Assembly (NCBI GenBank): GCA_001464315.1
Contig: LNFK01000076.1
Location: forward strand, 1-64,000
Origin: Sphingomonadales bacterium Ga0077559
GTDB taxonomy: Bacteria; Pseudomonadota; Alphaproteobacteria; Sphingomonadales; Sphingomonadaceae
Direction of reading: 5' to 3'
Length of the DNA: 64,000 nucleotides
Shown: piece after piece, positions 53,715 to 62,122 of the stretch
Numbering within the stretch: position 1 is the first letter of the stretch
How the letters are laid out: the number at the start of each line of letters is the position of its first letter
Position numbers and translations under genes: made by a program
Notes under the pieces: generated by a model
The model's database searches: none
What the model was told of the DNA's origin: nothing
Seen by the model: the letters and a program-made list of their open reading frames with translations, nothing else

Positions 53715-54988
53715 GCCGGCCGCCGCGCGTAAAATCCGAACCCGGCAATCACCGCATAGCATGCCATCGGCAGCATGAACGCAATCGCGAGACTTGATGT
53801 AAGATCGGCAATCACCCCGGTCAGCAATGGAATGACCGCACCACCAACGATGGCAACGTTGATGATGCCCGACCCATCGGCTGCACGCGAACCGAGCTTT
53901 TCACAGGCGAGCGTGAAAATCGTCGGGAACATGATGGCGTTGGTCAGGCCGACCGCGAGCAGTGTGTAACCCGAGAAGTCACCCGTGGTCTGGGTTGAAG
54001 TGACCAGCAGCGCAATCGCTGCGATTGACACGAATGCCAGTACCTTGCCGGGGCTCAACACGCGCAGCACCGCCGAGCCGATAAAGCGCCCGACCATCGC
54101 GCCGCCCCAATATAGCCCGATAAGTTTGCCTGCGGCTTGCTCTTGCAGCCCCATGACATGGTCCTGCATCAGATAGTTGACGATGAGCGACCCAATGGCA
54201 ACTTCTGCGCCAACGTAGAGAAAGATACACAATGCGCCGTAGCCGAAACGCGGACGCTGAAGCAGGTCAAGCCCGGCCAACCCCTCGCTTGCCTCATGCT
54301 TTTCGCCCTTCAACGCATTGCGGAACATCCATACCACGCCCGCGACGATCGCCAGCGCGACCGCGATACCGAGATAGCCATTCACGATCGCCTGGCTCTC
54401 TGCCGTGCGATAGGCATCCAACTCGACGCCCGACAGTTGGTCGGCGGTTACCGTGGCCAATCCGCCCAGGATCAGTATTGAGCCGACAATCGGAAATATT
54501 GTGGTGCCGAGCGAATTGAAGGCTTGCGCAAAAGTCAGGCGGCTATGCGCGGTGGCGGGTTTGCCGAGAAGCGAGATCAGCGGGTTCGATACCACCTGCA
54601 CAATCACCACGCCGCTTGCCAGAACGAACAGAGCAAGCAGAAATACACCATAAGTCGCGGTCTGGCTGGCGGGAATGAACAGCAGGCATCCTGCCATCAT
54701 CGTCAGCAACCCTGCGACCGCGCCACGCATATAGCCTATTTTCTTGACCAACCGCGCACCGGGAATCCCGATAACGGCATAGGCCGCGAAGAAGCAGAAC
54801 TGCACCAGCATTGCTTGCGTGTAGTTGAGCGTGAAGAGTTCTTTCAGCTTTGGAATGATGACATCGTTCAGGCTGGTGATGCCGCCGAAGATGAAAAATA
54901 GTCCCATGACGAACAACTGCAATTGCGGTGCATCAATATGGGTATCGCCAGCTTCGGTGGACGCAGGTGCGCCGGGTGCTAATGCCAT
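53711..54988 (-). CDS. sugar MFS transporter (GluP/FucP-like)
   Basis: The 425-residue membrane protein has about 12 segments. The N-terminal FVMGLFFIFGGITSLNDVII and later AQAFNSLGTTIFPIVGS match the glucose/galactose or fucose permease (GluP/FucP) family. It should import the hexose released by the GH3 enzyme encoded 18 bases downstream in the opposite reading order: the GH3 gene is upstream on the minus strand, and this gene follows it. The overlap at CTAG with the plus-strand MFS gene is tail to tail. Confidence 0.9.
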   Translation of the reverse strand: MALAPGAPASTEAGDTHIDAPQLQLFVMGLFFIFGGITSLNDVIIPKLKELFTLNYTQAMLVQFCFFAAYAVIGIPGARLVKKIGYMRGAVAGLLTMMAGCLLFIPASQTATYGVFLLALFVLASGVVIVQVVSNPLISLLGKPATAHSRLTFAQAFNSLGTTIFPIVGSILILGGLATVTADQLSGVELDAYRTAESQAIVNGYLGIAVALAIVAGVVWMFRNALKGEKHEASEGLAGLDLLQRPRFGYGALCIFLYVGAEVAIGSLIVNYLMQDHVMGLQEQAAGKLIGLYWGGAMVGRFIGSAVLRVLSPGKVLAFVSIAAIALLVTSTQTTGDFSGYTLLAVGLTNAIMFPTIFTLACEKLGSRAADGSGIINVAIVGGAVIPLLTGVIADLTSSLAIAFMLPMACYAVIAGFGFYARRPA

Positions 54989-55006
54989 CTTCTCTCTCCC
55001 TGTGTT

Positions 55007-57454
55007 TTAGCGCGCTTTGCCGGGGCAGGCCGCCTTTTCTTTTATCGCTTCGATATGAACGTTGCGGATAGTGGCAACAAGGCCTTTCGCTGCCTGCATA
55101 CGTATGGGTGAGCCAACCGCATCAAAATTTGCGCCTGCATCGGCGAAGCAGCGCAAAGGTATGCGTGTTTGCGCCGCGGTGCCGGGCGGTAAGGCGCGGA
55201 TCGCCTGCTGCAAATCGATAGTGCCGCCACCAAATGAAAGCATGACTGCTCCGGTCGCTGGGCGGTCGATTCGCCAGTCAATGAGCATCGCCCAGCCGTC
55301 TTGGAGTTGCTTGGTCAGGTTGACCGCAGGACCATTGACCACGAATGCGCCATCGGCATTCCAGGTAAATTGCCGTGCATCTTCCTGCGCCGACAGGTCG
55401 ACTGCGCGTGCGCTGATCGAGCCGTCCATCTGCAGGTTCCACGGCGCGGGCACTTTACCCCGCACCACATAATTGGTGGCGACCGTCAGCGAGGATAGGT
55501 CGACGCGTGGGTCTTCGTTCACCGGGGCAAGTTTGTCTGATCGGGAATAATCAATTCCGTAACCCAGCGGAAATAACGGCGCAACCAAAGGCGATCTTGC
55601 ATCGGCTGGCCAAGCAAATGGCAGTCGTCCGGTAAAGTCATGCGTCGCTTTGCCGCCAGCCCCCGCAACCAATACATCAGCAACGCCACGTCCTTGCGTT
55701 CCGGGCAACCAAGCAGCGACGAAGGCGTCAGACTGATTAATCAGCTTGCCGGTAAACATCGGACGGCCCGATAGAAACACCACAACCACCGGAACGCCCT
55801 GCGATTTGAACCGCGCTATCATTTCCTCTTCGCCTTGTGTCGGCTTAAACGCGAGGTTTGGCACGTCGCCTTCGAACTCGGCATAAGGTTTCTCGCCTAG
55901 CACCACGATGGCAACATCGGGTTTGGTTTCAAAAGCGCCGTCGGGCGAAATCGCCGCAGCGCCGCCATTTGCTTTCACGGCGTCGGAAATCGCCCGACCA
56001 ATCGTTTGCCCATTCGCAAAATCTGCTGCCGTAGTGTCGGTGCCCTGCCAACTGATCGTCCAGCCGCCCGCTTGCATCGCCATACTATCGGCACCGGACC
56101 CGGCAACCAGCACTCGGGCGCCGTTGCGGATAGGCAAGACGCCATCATTGTTCTTGAGCAACACAAGCGATTTCGAAACCGCCTCGCGCGCGAGTTCCAG
56201 ATGCTCTTTTTTGCCAACCAATGACGCATCACCGCGCACCGTTTGGACATCGCCCATCAGGCCCAGCTTATATTTCACACGCAGGATACGCCGTACCGCG
56301 TCGTCTATACGCGCAGGTGATATGCGCCCGTTTCGCGCAGCGACCAGCGTAGAGTCAAACAGGCCCTTCCAGCTATCGGGGGCCATGAACAGATCAAGCC
56401 CTGCGTTGATCGCAATAGAGCAATCGGTCGCCGAACAGCCCGCGACTTGACCGTGACCATTCCAGTCACCGACCACCAGTCCGGCAAAGCCCATACGGTT
56501 TTTCAATACATCGGTTAGCAGCGAGGCATTGCCATGATGCTTCACGCCGTTCCAACTTGAGAAACTGGCCATGACGGTCAACGCGCCTGCGTCGATTGAT
56601 GCGGGATAGCCTTGCGCATGTTTAGCTACCAACTCGGCTTCGCCAATCTGCGCATCGCCCTGATCGCGGCCATCCATCGTACCGCCGTCGGCTAAGAAAT
56701 GCTTGGCAGTTGCTGCAACATGTTTGGCATCCAGAGGCTTGCCGGAAGCCAATTGCCCTTGCAGTCCGATCGTCATCGCTCGCGCATAGCTGGCAATCAG
56801 CGCAGTGTCGGATGAATAGCCTTCATAGGTGCGCCCCCAGCGCAGATCCTGCGGCACGGCAAGGGTAGGAGCAAATGTCCATTCGATTCCGCTCCCCGAA
56901 ATCTCGGCAGCGGTCGCCGCCCCGATCCGTTCGATCAGGTCAACATCGCGCGCGGCACCCAGACCGATATTATGCGGGAAAATCGTCGCTTCGGGCAGAT
57001 TCGAATGACCATGGACAGCGTCCACGCCGAACAGGATCGGAATGCCTGCACCCGATTTGCGCGATACGTTACGAAACTCGCCAACGAGCTGAGCCCATTT
57101 CGCCGCGCTCGCCCGTTCATCGCCATATGGTCCCGAATTGCCTCCCGCCAAAATAGAGCCGAGCGGATATTGTTTAAGATCGTCAGGCTTGATCGCGCTG
57201 ATGTCGGCCTGGATCAGTTGCCCGACTTTTTGTTCGACAGTCATTTTCGCAATTATTGCGGAAATTTCCGTTTCTGTTTTCGCATCGGAAATTGCCGATG
57301 GACTTGCGGCGGCGGGCCATAATTTGGGGTTAGCGCGGGCTTCGGGGTCAGCGGCCGAAACAAATGTAGAATCTGGCGGCGTAACCGTTGATACGCACCC
57401 CGCCAAAACAAAGGCCAGCAGCGCTCCTGTTCGCTTGAACCGCATCAAATCCAC
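55007..57454 (-). CDS. GH3 beta-glucosidase (exo-beta-glucanase)
   Basis: The 815-residue protein has a signal peptide with a lipobox-like LLAFVLAGC (Cys about 20), suggesting a periplasmic or surface lipoprotein. The GH3 N-domain contains PILFGVDAVHGHSN, GRTYEGYSSDT, KHFLADGGTMDGRDQGD and the nucleophile loop GLVVGDWNGHGQ (D330). The GH3 C-domain has DVAIVVLGEKPYAEFEGD and a following exo-glucanase-type domain ends the protein. It hydrolyses terminal beta-glucosyl residues from oligosaccharides; beta-1,3 or 1,4 preference is unknown. The gene precedes the sugar MFS gene by 18 bases and is preceded by a LacI-type box. Confidence 0.93.
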   Translation of the reverse strand: MDLMRFKRTGALLAFVLAGCVSTVTPPDSTFVSAADPEARANPKLWPAAASPSAISDAKTETEISAIIAKMTVEQKVGQLIQADISAIKPDDLKQYPLGSILAGGNSGPYGDERASAAKWAQLVGEFRNVSRKSGAGIPILFGVDAVHGHSNLPEATIFPHNIGLGAARDVDLIERIGAATAAEISGSGIEWTFAPTLAVPQDLRWGRTYEGYSSDTALIASYARAMTIGLQGQLASGKPLDAKHVAATAKHFLADGGTMDGRDQGDAQIGEAELVAKHAQGYPASIDAGALTVMASFSSWNGVKHHGNASLLTDVLKNRMGFAGLVVGDWNGHGQVAGCSATDCSIAINAGLDLFMAPDSWKGLFDSTLVAARNGRISPARIDDAVRRILRVKYKLGLMGDVQTVRGDASLVGKKEHLELAREAVSKSLVLLKNNDGVLPIRNGARVLVAGSGADSMAMQAGGWTISWQGTDTTAADFANGQTIGRAISDAVKANGGAAAISPDGAFETKPDVAIVVLGEKPYAEFEGDVPNLAFKPTQGEEEMIARFKSQGVPVVVVFLSGRPMFTGKLINQSDAFVAAWLPGTQGRGVADVLVAGAGGKATHDFTGRLPFAWPADARSPLVAPLFPLGYGIDYSRSDKLAPVNEDPRVDLSSLTVATNYVVRGKVPAPWNLQMDGSISARAVDLSAQEDARQFTWNADGAFVVNGPAVNLTKQLQDGWAMLIDWRIDRPATGAVMLSFGGGTIDLQQAIRALPPGTAAQTRIPLRCFADAGANFDAVGSPIRMQAAKGLVATIRNVHIEAIKEKAACPGKAR

Positions 57455-57466
57455 TCCCGAAGTTCA

Positions 57467-57480
57467 TTGTGAACGTTATC
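57467..57480. promoter_or_regulatory. LacI-type box upstream of GH3
   Basis: TTGTGAACGTTATC (57467-57480) shares TTGTGAACGTT with the box at 47057-47067 in the halogenase-receptor region. It lies 13 bases before the GH3 ATG, in the position expected for repression. Only one of the two halves matches the perfect palindrome TGAACGTTCA. Confidence 0.55.
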
Positions 57481-57596
57481 ATTGATGGATGACAGCAACC
57501 TCAATGAAAATCAAGCTTCATTGTCGGCGATATGCCCAGGATGTCCGAAAGAGGTGAACCGCTTGATCAAAAATTAGGCGGTAAGCGTAATGTTGT

Positions 57597-57670
57597 TGGA
57601 GGCCCGAGCCGGAATCGAACCGGCGTGCAAGGATTTGCAGTCCTCTGCGTCACCACTCCGCCATCGGGCC
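57597..57670 (-). tRNA. tRNA-Cys (anticodon GCA)
   Basis: On the minus strand the gene reads GGCCCGA ... TCGGGCC for the acceptor arm, GGTTCGATTCC in the T arm and anticodon loop CTGCAAA, giving GCA for cysteine. It has 74 bases and an encoded CCA (tgga at 57597-57600). The variable loop is short, as in class I tRNAs. Confidence 0.94.
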
Positions 57671-57868
57671 TCTATACAACAATAAGCTGTTTGTGGTGGA
57701 GGCGCGCGTCTAGCGAGCCTTGCAAATCATTGCAACCGCCAATCTGGCCCGCTGTGCCATGCGCGCCACAAGTCGCGGAAAAAGTTGCCATTTGCGGCTC
57801 CGAATAGGGTGTTCGTCTGAATCCTGCTTGGCGTTTCGCATCACGCTGGCTAGAAACAGAAGTAAGGG

Positions 57869-57890
57869 CTGTATTGTCATTGCAATACAG
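57869..57890. promoter_or_regulatory. inverted repeat upstream of the Pcm-like gene
   Basis: CTGTATTG-N6-CAATACAG, a perfect 8-bp inverted repeat 39 bases before the Pcm-like ATG. It could be an operator or an RNA hairpin; no T tract follows, so a terminator is less likely. The remaining 200 bases between tRNA-Cys and this site show no gene. Confidence 0.4.
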
Positions 57891-57928
57891 TTGTGCCAAA
57901 TGGCCGTGACGTTAATGGAAATATCCCG

Positions 57929-58513
57929 ATGGAATCAGTAATTTTCGAAGATATGCGCCGCGCAATGGTGGATAGCCAGCTGCGCACCAGCGGCGTAACA
58001 GACGCATGGGTGATCGCTGCAATGGGCGGTTTGCCGCGCGAAAATTTCGTTCCCACCGCACATCGCTCGACGGCCTATATGGACCGTTCGATCGCACTGG
58101 CGGACGGATCGGTGTTAAACCCGGCGGTGTCGACTGCGTTGATGCTCCAGGCGGCCGAAGTTAGCCCCGACGATAACGTGCTGCTTGTCGGCCCAAGCGG
58201 CGGCTATGTCGCTGCATTGTTGCGCGGGCGCGTGGCAAAACTGGCCTGCGTGGAAGCAGCCGACCTGCAGGACGCGAGCGCATCGGCTCCCTATTCGCTG
58301 CTCATCGTCGATGGTGCTGTCGAGGAAGTGCCCGAAGCGCTCCTCGCGATGGCAGCCGACGGTGCGCGATTGGTCACTGGATTGGCCGAAGGCGCTGTGA
58401 CGCGGCTGGCCAAAGGCTATGTGCACGATCATAAGGTCGCACTGAAACCCTTCATTGATAGCGAGATAGCTGTGTTGCCCGCATTTGCCCGCAAGCCGGA
58501 ATTCGTGTTTTGA
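57929..58513 (+). CDS. protein-L-isoaspartate O-methyltransferase-like protein (shortened)
   Basis: From ATG 57929 the protein has 194 residues, below the usual 205-220. It keeps the N-terminal RRAMVDSQLRTSGV and PRENFVPTAHRSTAY, and the later PYSLLIVDGAVEEVPEALL. The SAM-binding Gly-rich loop, normally GTGSGYQ, is GPSGGYVAALL. After the motif-II strand CVEA about 25-30 residues that normally include motif post-I are missing. It may be catalytically inactive. It lies directly before tolC, an arrangement I recall from other Sphingomonadales. The gene overlaps tolC by 4 bases (TTGA). Confidence 0.82.
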   Translation: MESVIFEDMRRAMVDSQLRTSGVTDAWVIAAMGGLPRENFVPTAHRSTAYMDRSIALADGSVLNPAVSTALMLQAAEVSPDDNVLLVGPSGGYVAALLRGRVAKLACVEAADLQDASASAPYSLLIVDGAVEEVPEALLAMAADGARLVTGLAEGAVTRLAKGYVHDHKVALKPFIDSEIAVLPAFARKPEFVF

Positions 58514-59973
58514 GCCCGCGTCATCTGATACTTACTGCGTTGCTGGCGTCCGCTACGCTGTCTGCGCCCGCTGCTGCCGATACGCTGCGCGATGCATTGG
58601 TGTCGGCTTATGAAACCAACCCAAACCTGACCGCCGCGCGCCAAGGGCAGAAGGCGACCAACGAAGGCGTGCCGCTCGCTAAAGCCAATGGCCGTCCCGA
58701 CGTCACGGTCCAGCCGACCTATTTCGAAAATGTCATGCAGGACGGCGGCTCGTCAGTCACGCAGGCGCGCGGCGTCAGCGTCAATGGTACGATTTCTGCG
58801 CCGATTTATGCAGGTGGCGGCATCCGCAATGCAATCCGCGCTGCCGAAAACCGTGTCGAATCGGGCTTTGCCAATTTGCGCGGTACCGAAAGCGCGATTT
58901 TCTCTGCGGTGGTGGGCGCTTATATGGATGTCATCCGTGACGAGGCCATTGTCGAACTAAACCGCGCGCAGGTCGGCGTGCTTTCAGTCAATCTGGACGC
59001 GACCGGCGACCGGTTCGAAATCGGCGATTTGACCCGCACCGATGTCGCGCAGTCCGAAGCGCGGCTGGCGCTGGCCACCAGCAACCTCGAAACCGCGCGG
59101 GCGAACCTCATTCGTTCTAAAGAAGTCTATATCCAGCTGGTTGGGCGTGAACCGGGTCAGCTCGAAGCGCCCCCGCCGCTGCCAAATTTGCCCGAAACGC
59201 CCGACAATGCCGTCAATGTCGCGCTCGAAAGTAACCCCGATCTGATTGCCGCGCGCGAGAATCGCGAAGCCGCCGGTTTTGATCGCCGCGCCGCCAATGC
59301 ATCGCGCCTGCCAACGATAAGCGTCTTCACCTCGCCGTCGTACAGCAACGCGCTGAATTCGATATCGTCGAATATTCCAGGATTTGCCGCAGACAATAGT
59401 TCGTTCACCGCGCAAGCCGGTGTGCGCGCAACCGTACCTTTGTATCAGGGCGGACAACCCGCGGCGCAAATCCGTCAGGCGCAGGCGCGGCTGGGTCAGG
59501 CGCAGGAACTCGAAATCGCCGCCGAGCGCGAAGTCATCGCGCAGACGCGCGCGTCCTATGCAAGCTGGCGAGCCGCGATGGATGTAATCACCGCATCGCA
59601 GCGCGCGGTTTCAGCCAATGAATTGTCGCTGGAAGGCACCCGCGCCGAAAACAGCGTTGGCAACCGGACGATCCTCGACATCTTGAATGCTGAGCAGGAA
59701 TTGCTTAACAGCAAGGTGCAACTCGTCACCGCGCGGCGTAACGCCTATGTCGCCGGATTTACATTGCTTGCCGCGATGGGCCGCGCCGAAGCCCGCGATC
59801 TGGGCCTTGAAGGCGGCACGCTTTACGATCCCGTCGCCGATTATGAAAAGATCGACAATGCGTGGAACGATTGGTCGTCGCAGCCCGACCCAACCACCCG
59901 GTCGACGCGCACCGTTGACACGCCTGCGCAAAAGGCGGACATAGAGCCGCTTCCCGAGAATGTCCGGAAGTGA
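58510..59973 (+). CDS. tolC: TolC-family outer membrane efflux/type I secretion protein
   Basis: The 487-residue protein starts at TTG 58510, overlapping the stop of the preceding gene. It has a signal peptide (LILTALLASATLSAPAAA then DTL), then the TolC repeat pattern: LRDALVSAYETNPNLTAARQ near the N-terminus and RATVPLYQGGQPAAQIRQAQ halfway, plus the C-terminal NRTILDILNAEQELLNSKVQL. TolC forms a trimeric channel for efflux pumps or type I secretion. No pump genes are adjacent. A ribosome-binding site is not obvious, consistent with coupling. Confidence 0.93.
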   Translation: MSPRHLILTALLASATLSAPAAADTLRDALVSAYETNPNLTAARQGQKATNEGVPLAKANGRPDVTVQPTYFENVMQDGGSSVTQARGVSVNGTISAPIYAGGGIRNAIRAAENRVESGFANLRGTESAIFSAVVGAYMDVIRDEAIVELNRAQVGVLSVNLDATGDRFEIGDLTRTDVAQSEARLALATSNLETARANLIRSKEVYIQLVGREPGQLEAPPPLPNLPETPDNAVNVALESNPDLIAARENREAAGFDRRAANASRLPTISVFTSPSYSNALNSISSNIPGFAADNSSFTAQAGVRATVPLYQGGQPAAQIRQAQARLGQAQELEIAAEREVIAQTRASYASWRAAMDVITASQRAVSANELSLEGTRAENSVGNRTILDILNAEQELLNSKVQLVTARRNAYVAGFTLLAAMGRAEARDLGLEGGTLYDPVADYEKIDNAWNDWSSQPDPTTRSTRTVDTPAQKADIEPLPENVRK

Positions 59974-60000
59974 TTGAACGCAGCAGCGGGGGCTGGGATT

Positions 60001-60417
60001 ATGGCAGAAGGCCGGAACGAACCATCGATGGACGAGATTCTCTCCTCGATTAAACGAATCATCGCCGATGATGAGCGTATCCGTCCGGCGGCCAAACGCA
60101 GCGCCAAGCCCGCGCCGCCGCAGGACGATCAGGATGAAATTCTTGAGCTCACCGAAGCAGCCGCCGATGGCGATGCGGACGACGTCCTGCTCGACGACAG
60201 TAAGGCTCAAAGCCTGCGCCATAGCTTTTCGGCATTGCAGACCTTGTCCGAGCCCGGCGTGGCTCCGCAGATCGTTCGTTCGGGCGAAACCTCGCTTGAG
60301 GGCCTGACCCGCGACCTGCTTCGTCCGATGCTGAAGGATTGGCTCGACACCAATTTGCCTCCGATTGTCGAGGCGATGGTCGAGCGCGAAATTACCCGCA
60401 TCACCAAAAAGGGCTGA
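60001..60417 (+). CDS. DUF2497 / PopZ-like polar organising protein
   Basis: From ATG 60001 the protein has 138 residues; TTG 59974 is an alternative, immediately after tolC. The N-terminal NEPSMDEILSSIKRIIADD helix, an acidic Pro-rich middle and a C-terminal helical part (SLEGLTRDLLRPMLKDWL and IVEAMVEREI) match DUF2497, the PopZ family. PopZ self-assembles at cell poles and anchors the chromosome partition system. The family link is good; a pole role here is inferred. It overlaps the amidohydrolase gene by one base (TGATG). In related genomes I recall valS following it, which it does not here. Confidence 0.82.
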   Translation: MAEGRNEPSMDEILSSIKRIIADDERIRPAAKRSAKPAPPQDDQDEILELTEAAADGDADDVLLDDSKAQSLRHSFSALQTLSEPGVAPQIVRSGETSLEGLTRDLLRPMLKDWLDTNLPPIVEAMVEREITRITKKG

Positions 60418-61691
60418 TGCGCGCTGCGCTGATGGTTTTACTGGGGTTGGCCTTTGCGCCGACTCCGCTTTTTGCCAGCGCTCTTTATGTTGAAGCCGGA
60501 CGGCTTGTCGATGTAGCGGCTGGCAAGGTACAGACTGGTAAGTGCATCAGCATTAATAATCAGAAAATTGTTACTGTCGCACCTTGCGGCCCTACGCCAG
60601 ATGGCGCCAAGCGCGTCGACTGGTCCAGCTATACCGTTCTTCCAGGATTGATCGACCTGCACACGCATCTGGCCGACGCAGGACAAAGTGCAGACCTTGC
60701 GCTTCCCCTCAAGACATCACCCGCCGCGACGGCGTTGATTGGCGCACATAACGCGCGGCTTACGCTTGAGGCAGGTTTTACCACCGTGCGCGATGTCGGC
60801 ACCTATCGCGGGCTTACCGACGTGACGCTGCGCGATGCGATCAATGCAGGACATGTGCCGGGACCGCGGATGTTTGTGGCGGGGGCCTATATCACCATTC
60901 CTAAAGGCGGCGGCGAACTGAACGGCGTTGTCCCCAACGAGCAGTTGCCCGCCGATATGCGCCTGGGCGTCAGTAGCACGCCCGAAGAAGCGGCGGCCAA
61001 AACCGCCTTCCTCATCGACAATGGCGCTGACTTTATCAAGACTATCGCCACCGGCGCAGTGCTCGCCATCGGCACTGAACCCGGCGAACCCGAAATGACC
61101 GAGGAACAGCTGCGCGCCGTTGGCGACACCGCGAAAGCCAAAGGCAAATTCGTCACCGCCCACGCGCACGGAGCCATCGGTATCAAGAACGCAATCCGCG
61201 CTGGCGTGCGCTCGATCGAACATGCCAGCCTGATTGATGATGAAGCACTTTTTCTGGCGAAGGCAAGCGGCACTTGGCTGGTGATGGATATCTACAACGG
61301 CGACTATATCGACGACATCGGCACAAAGGAAAAATGGCCCGAGGAATATCTGCGCAAAAATCGCGAGACCACCGATGTCCAGCGCGCCGGGTTCACCAAG
61401 GCGGTGAAAATGGGTGTCAAGATCGCCTACGGCACCGATAGCGGTGTCTATCCGCACGGCGGCAACGCGAAGCAGTTCGCATACATGGTCCGATATGGCA
61501 TGACCCCGATGCAGGCCATTCAAAGCGCGACAATCCGCGCGGCGGAATTACTCGGCAAAGAAAGCGAACTCGGCAGCATCGCGCCGGGACGGTTTGCCGA
61601 TCTGGTCGCGGTGGCGGGTGATCCCTTAACCGACATTCGTATGTTGGAAGAGGTTGCGCACGTCATAAAGGGCGGGGCAATAGTGAAATGA
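60417..61691 (+). CDS. secreted metal-dependent amidohydrolase (imidazolonepropionase-like)
   Basis: From ATG 60417, overlapping the DUF2497 stop (TGATG), the protein has 424 residues and a signal peptide (LMVLLGLAFAPTPLFASAL). The metal-binding motifs are intact: GLIDLHTHLADAG (HxH), FIKTIATG (the Lys usually carbamylated), VTAHAHG, SIEHASLID and YGTDSGVYPHGG (Asp). The class acts on cyclic amides or peptides, often as prolidase-like dipeptidases; the substrate is unknown. The gene occupies the place where valS is often found. Confidence 0.87.
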   Translation: MRAALMVLLGLAFAPTPLFASALYVEAGRLVDVAAGKVQTGKCISINNQKIVTVAPCGPTPDGAKRVDWSSYTVLPGLIDLHTHLADAGQSADLALPLKTSPAATALIGAHNARLTLEAGFTTVRDVGTYRGLTDVTLRDAINAGHVPGPRMFVAGAYITIPKGGGELNGVVPNEQLPADMRLGVSSTPEEAAAKTAFLIDNGADFIKTIATGAVLAIGTEPGEPEMTEEQLRAVGDTAKAKGKFVTAHAHGAIGIKNAIRAGVRSIEHASLIDDEALFLAKASGTWLVMDIYNGDYIDDIGTKEKWPEEYLRKNRETTDVQRAGFTKAVKMGVKIAYGTDSGVYPHGGNAKQFAYMVRYGMTPMQAIQSATIRAAELLGKESELGSIAPGRFADLVAVAGDPLTDIRMLEEVAHVIKGGAIVK

Positions 61692-61744
61692 CATCATAAA
61701 AAGCATTCGATGACCGCAATATTCCTAAATCCATCACCATAACA

Positions 61745-62059
61745 TTGGTGGCCTTGGTTTTACTGGGGAGCGGTGTGTTTTCGTACTATCTTCAATCCCG
61801 GAAAAGTGATGGTTATGATGTAAACCGGCGGTACACTGCGAAAATACTAGCTATCGCGGAAACGAAAGCCTCTTGGACCGGAGGTCCGCGATTTGCGGAA
61901 ATTCACGGTTTAAATGGGCAAAAGATATTCCTGCAGGATCCCCGTCAAAAATTTTCCAATTGTGAAGTAGGTGACGTTGTCGAATATCGGCTGGATCGAA
62001 ACGGTCTTCCTGGAAATGCGCGGTTCGTTTACAACCCAGCAAGCTGCCGGACGCCGTGA
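61745..62059 (+). CDS. small membrane-anchored protein of unknown function
   Basis: The open frame encodes about 104 residues from TTG 61745 (GTG 61748 is also possible; no ATG is available). One hydrophobic segment at the start (LVALVLLGSGVFSYYL) is followed by a compact domain with RFAEIHGLNGQKIFL and CEVGDVVEYRLD. Base composition is more AT-rich than in the neighbours. I recognise no family. The uncertain start and the local composition make this a tentative gene. A hairpin terminator follows it. Confidence 0.5.
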   Translation: MVALVLLGSGVFSYYLQSRKSDGYDVNRRYTAKILAIAETKASWTGGPRFAEIHGLNGQKIFLQDPRQKFSNCEVGDVVEYRLDRNGLPGNARFVYNPASCRTP

Positions 62060-62067
62060 AAACAAAA

Positions 62068-62088
62068 GGGCGGGGAATTAGCCCGCCC
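62068..62088 (+). terminator. GC-rich terminator hairpin after the small membrane protein gene
   Basis: GGGCGGG (62068-62074) and CCCGCCC (62082-62088) form a perfect 7-bp stem with a 7-base loop, followed by a T-rich stretch (gtccgttctt). It is placed just after the stop codon at 62059. Confidence 0.65.
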
Positions 62089-62122
62089 GTCCGTTCTTCA
62101 TATTTAAAGCAGTTTTCTCAGG

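Noticed and set aside
57532-57807. Open frame across the tRNA-Cys gene
   Set aside because: It reads through a well-folded tRNA with encoded CCA, so it is not a protein gene.
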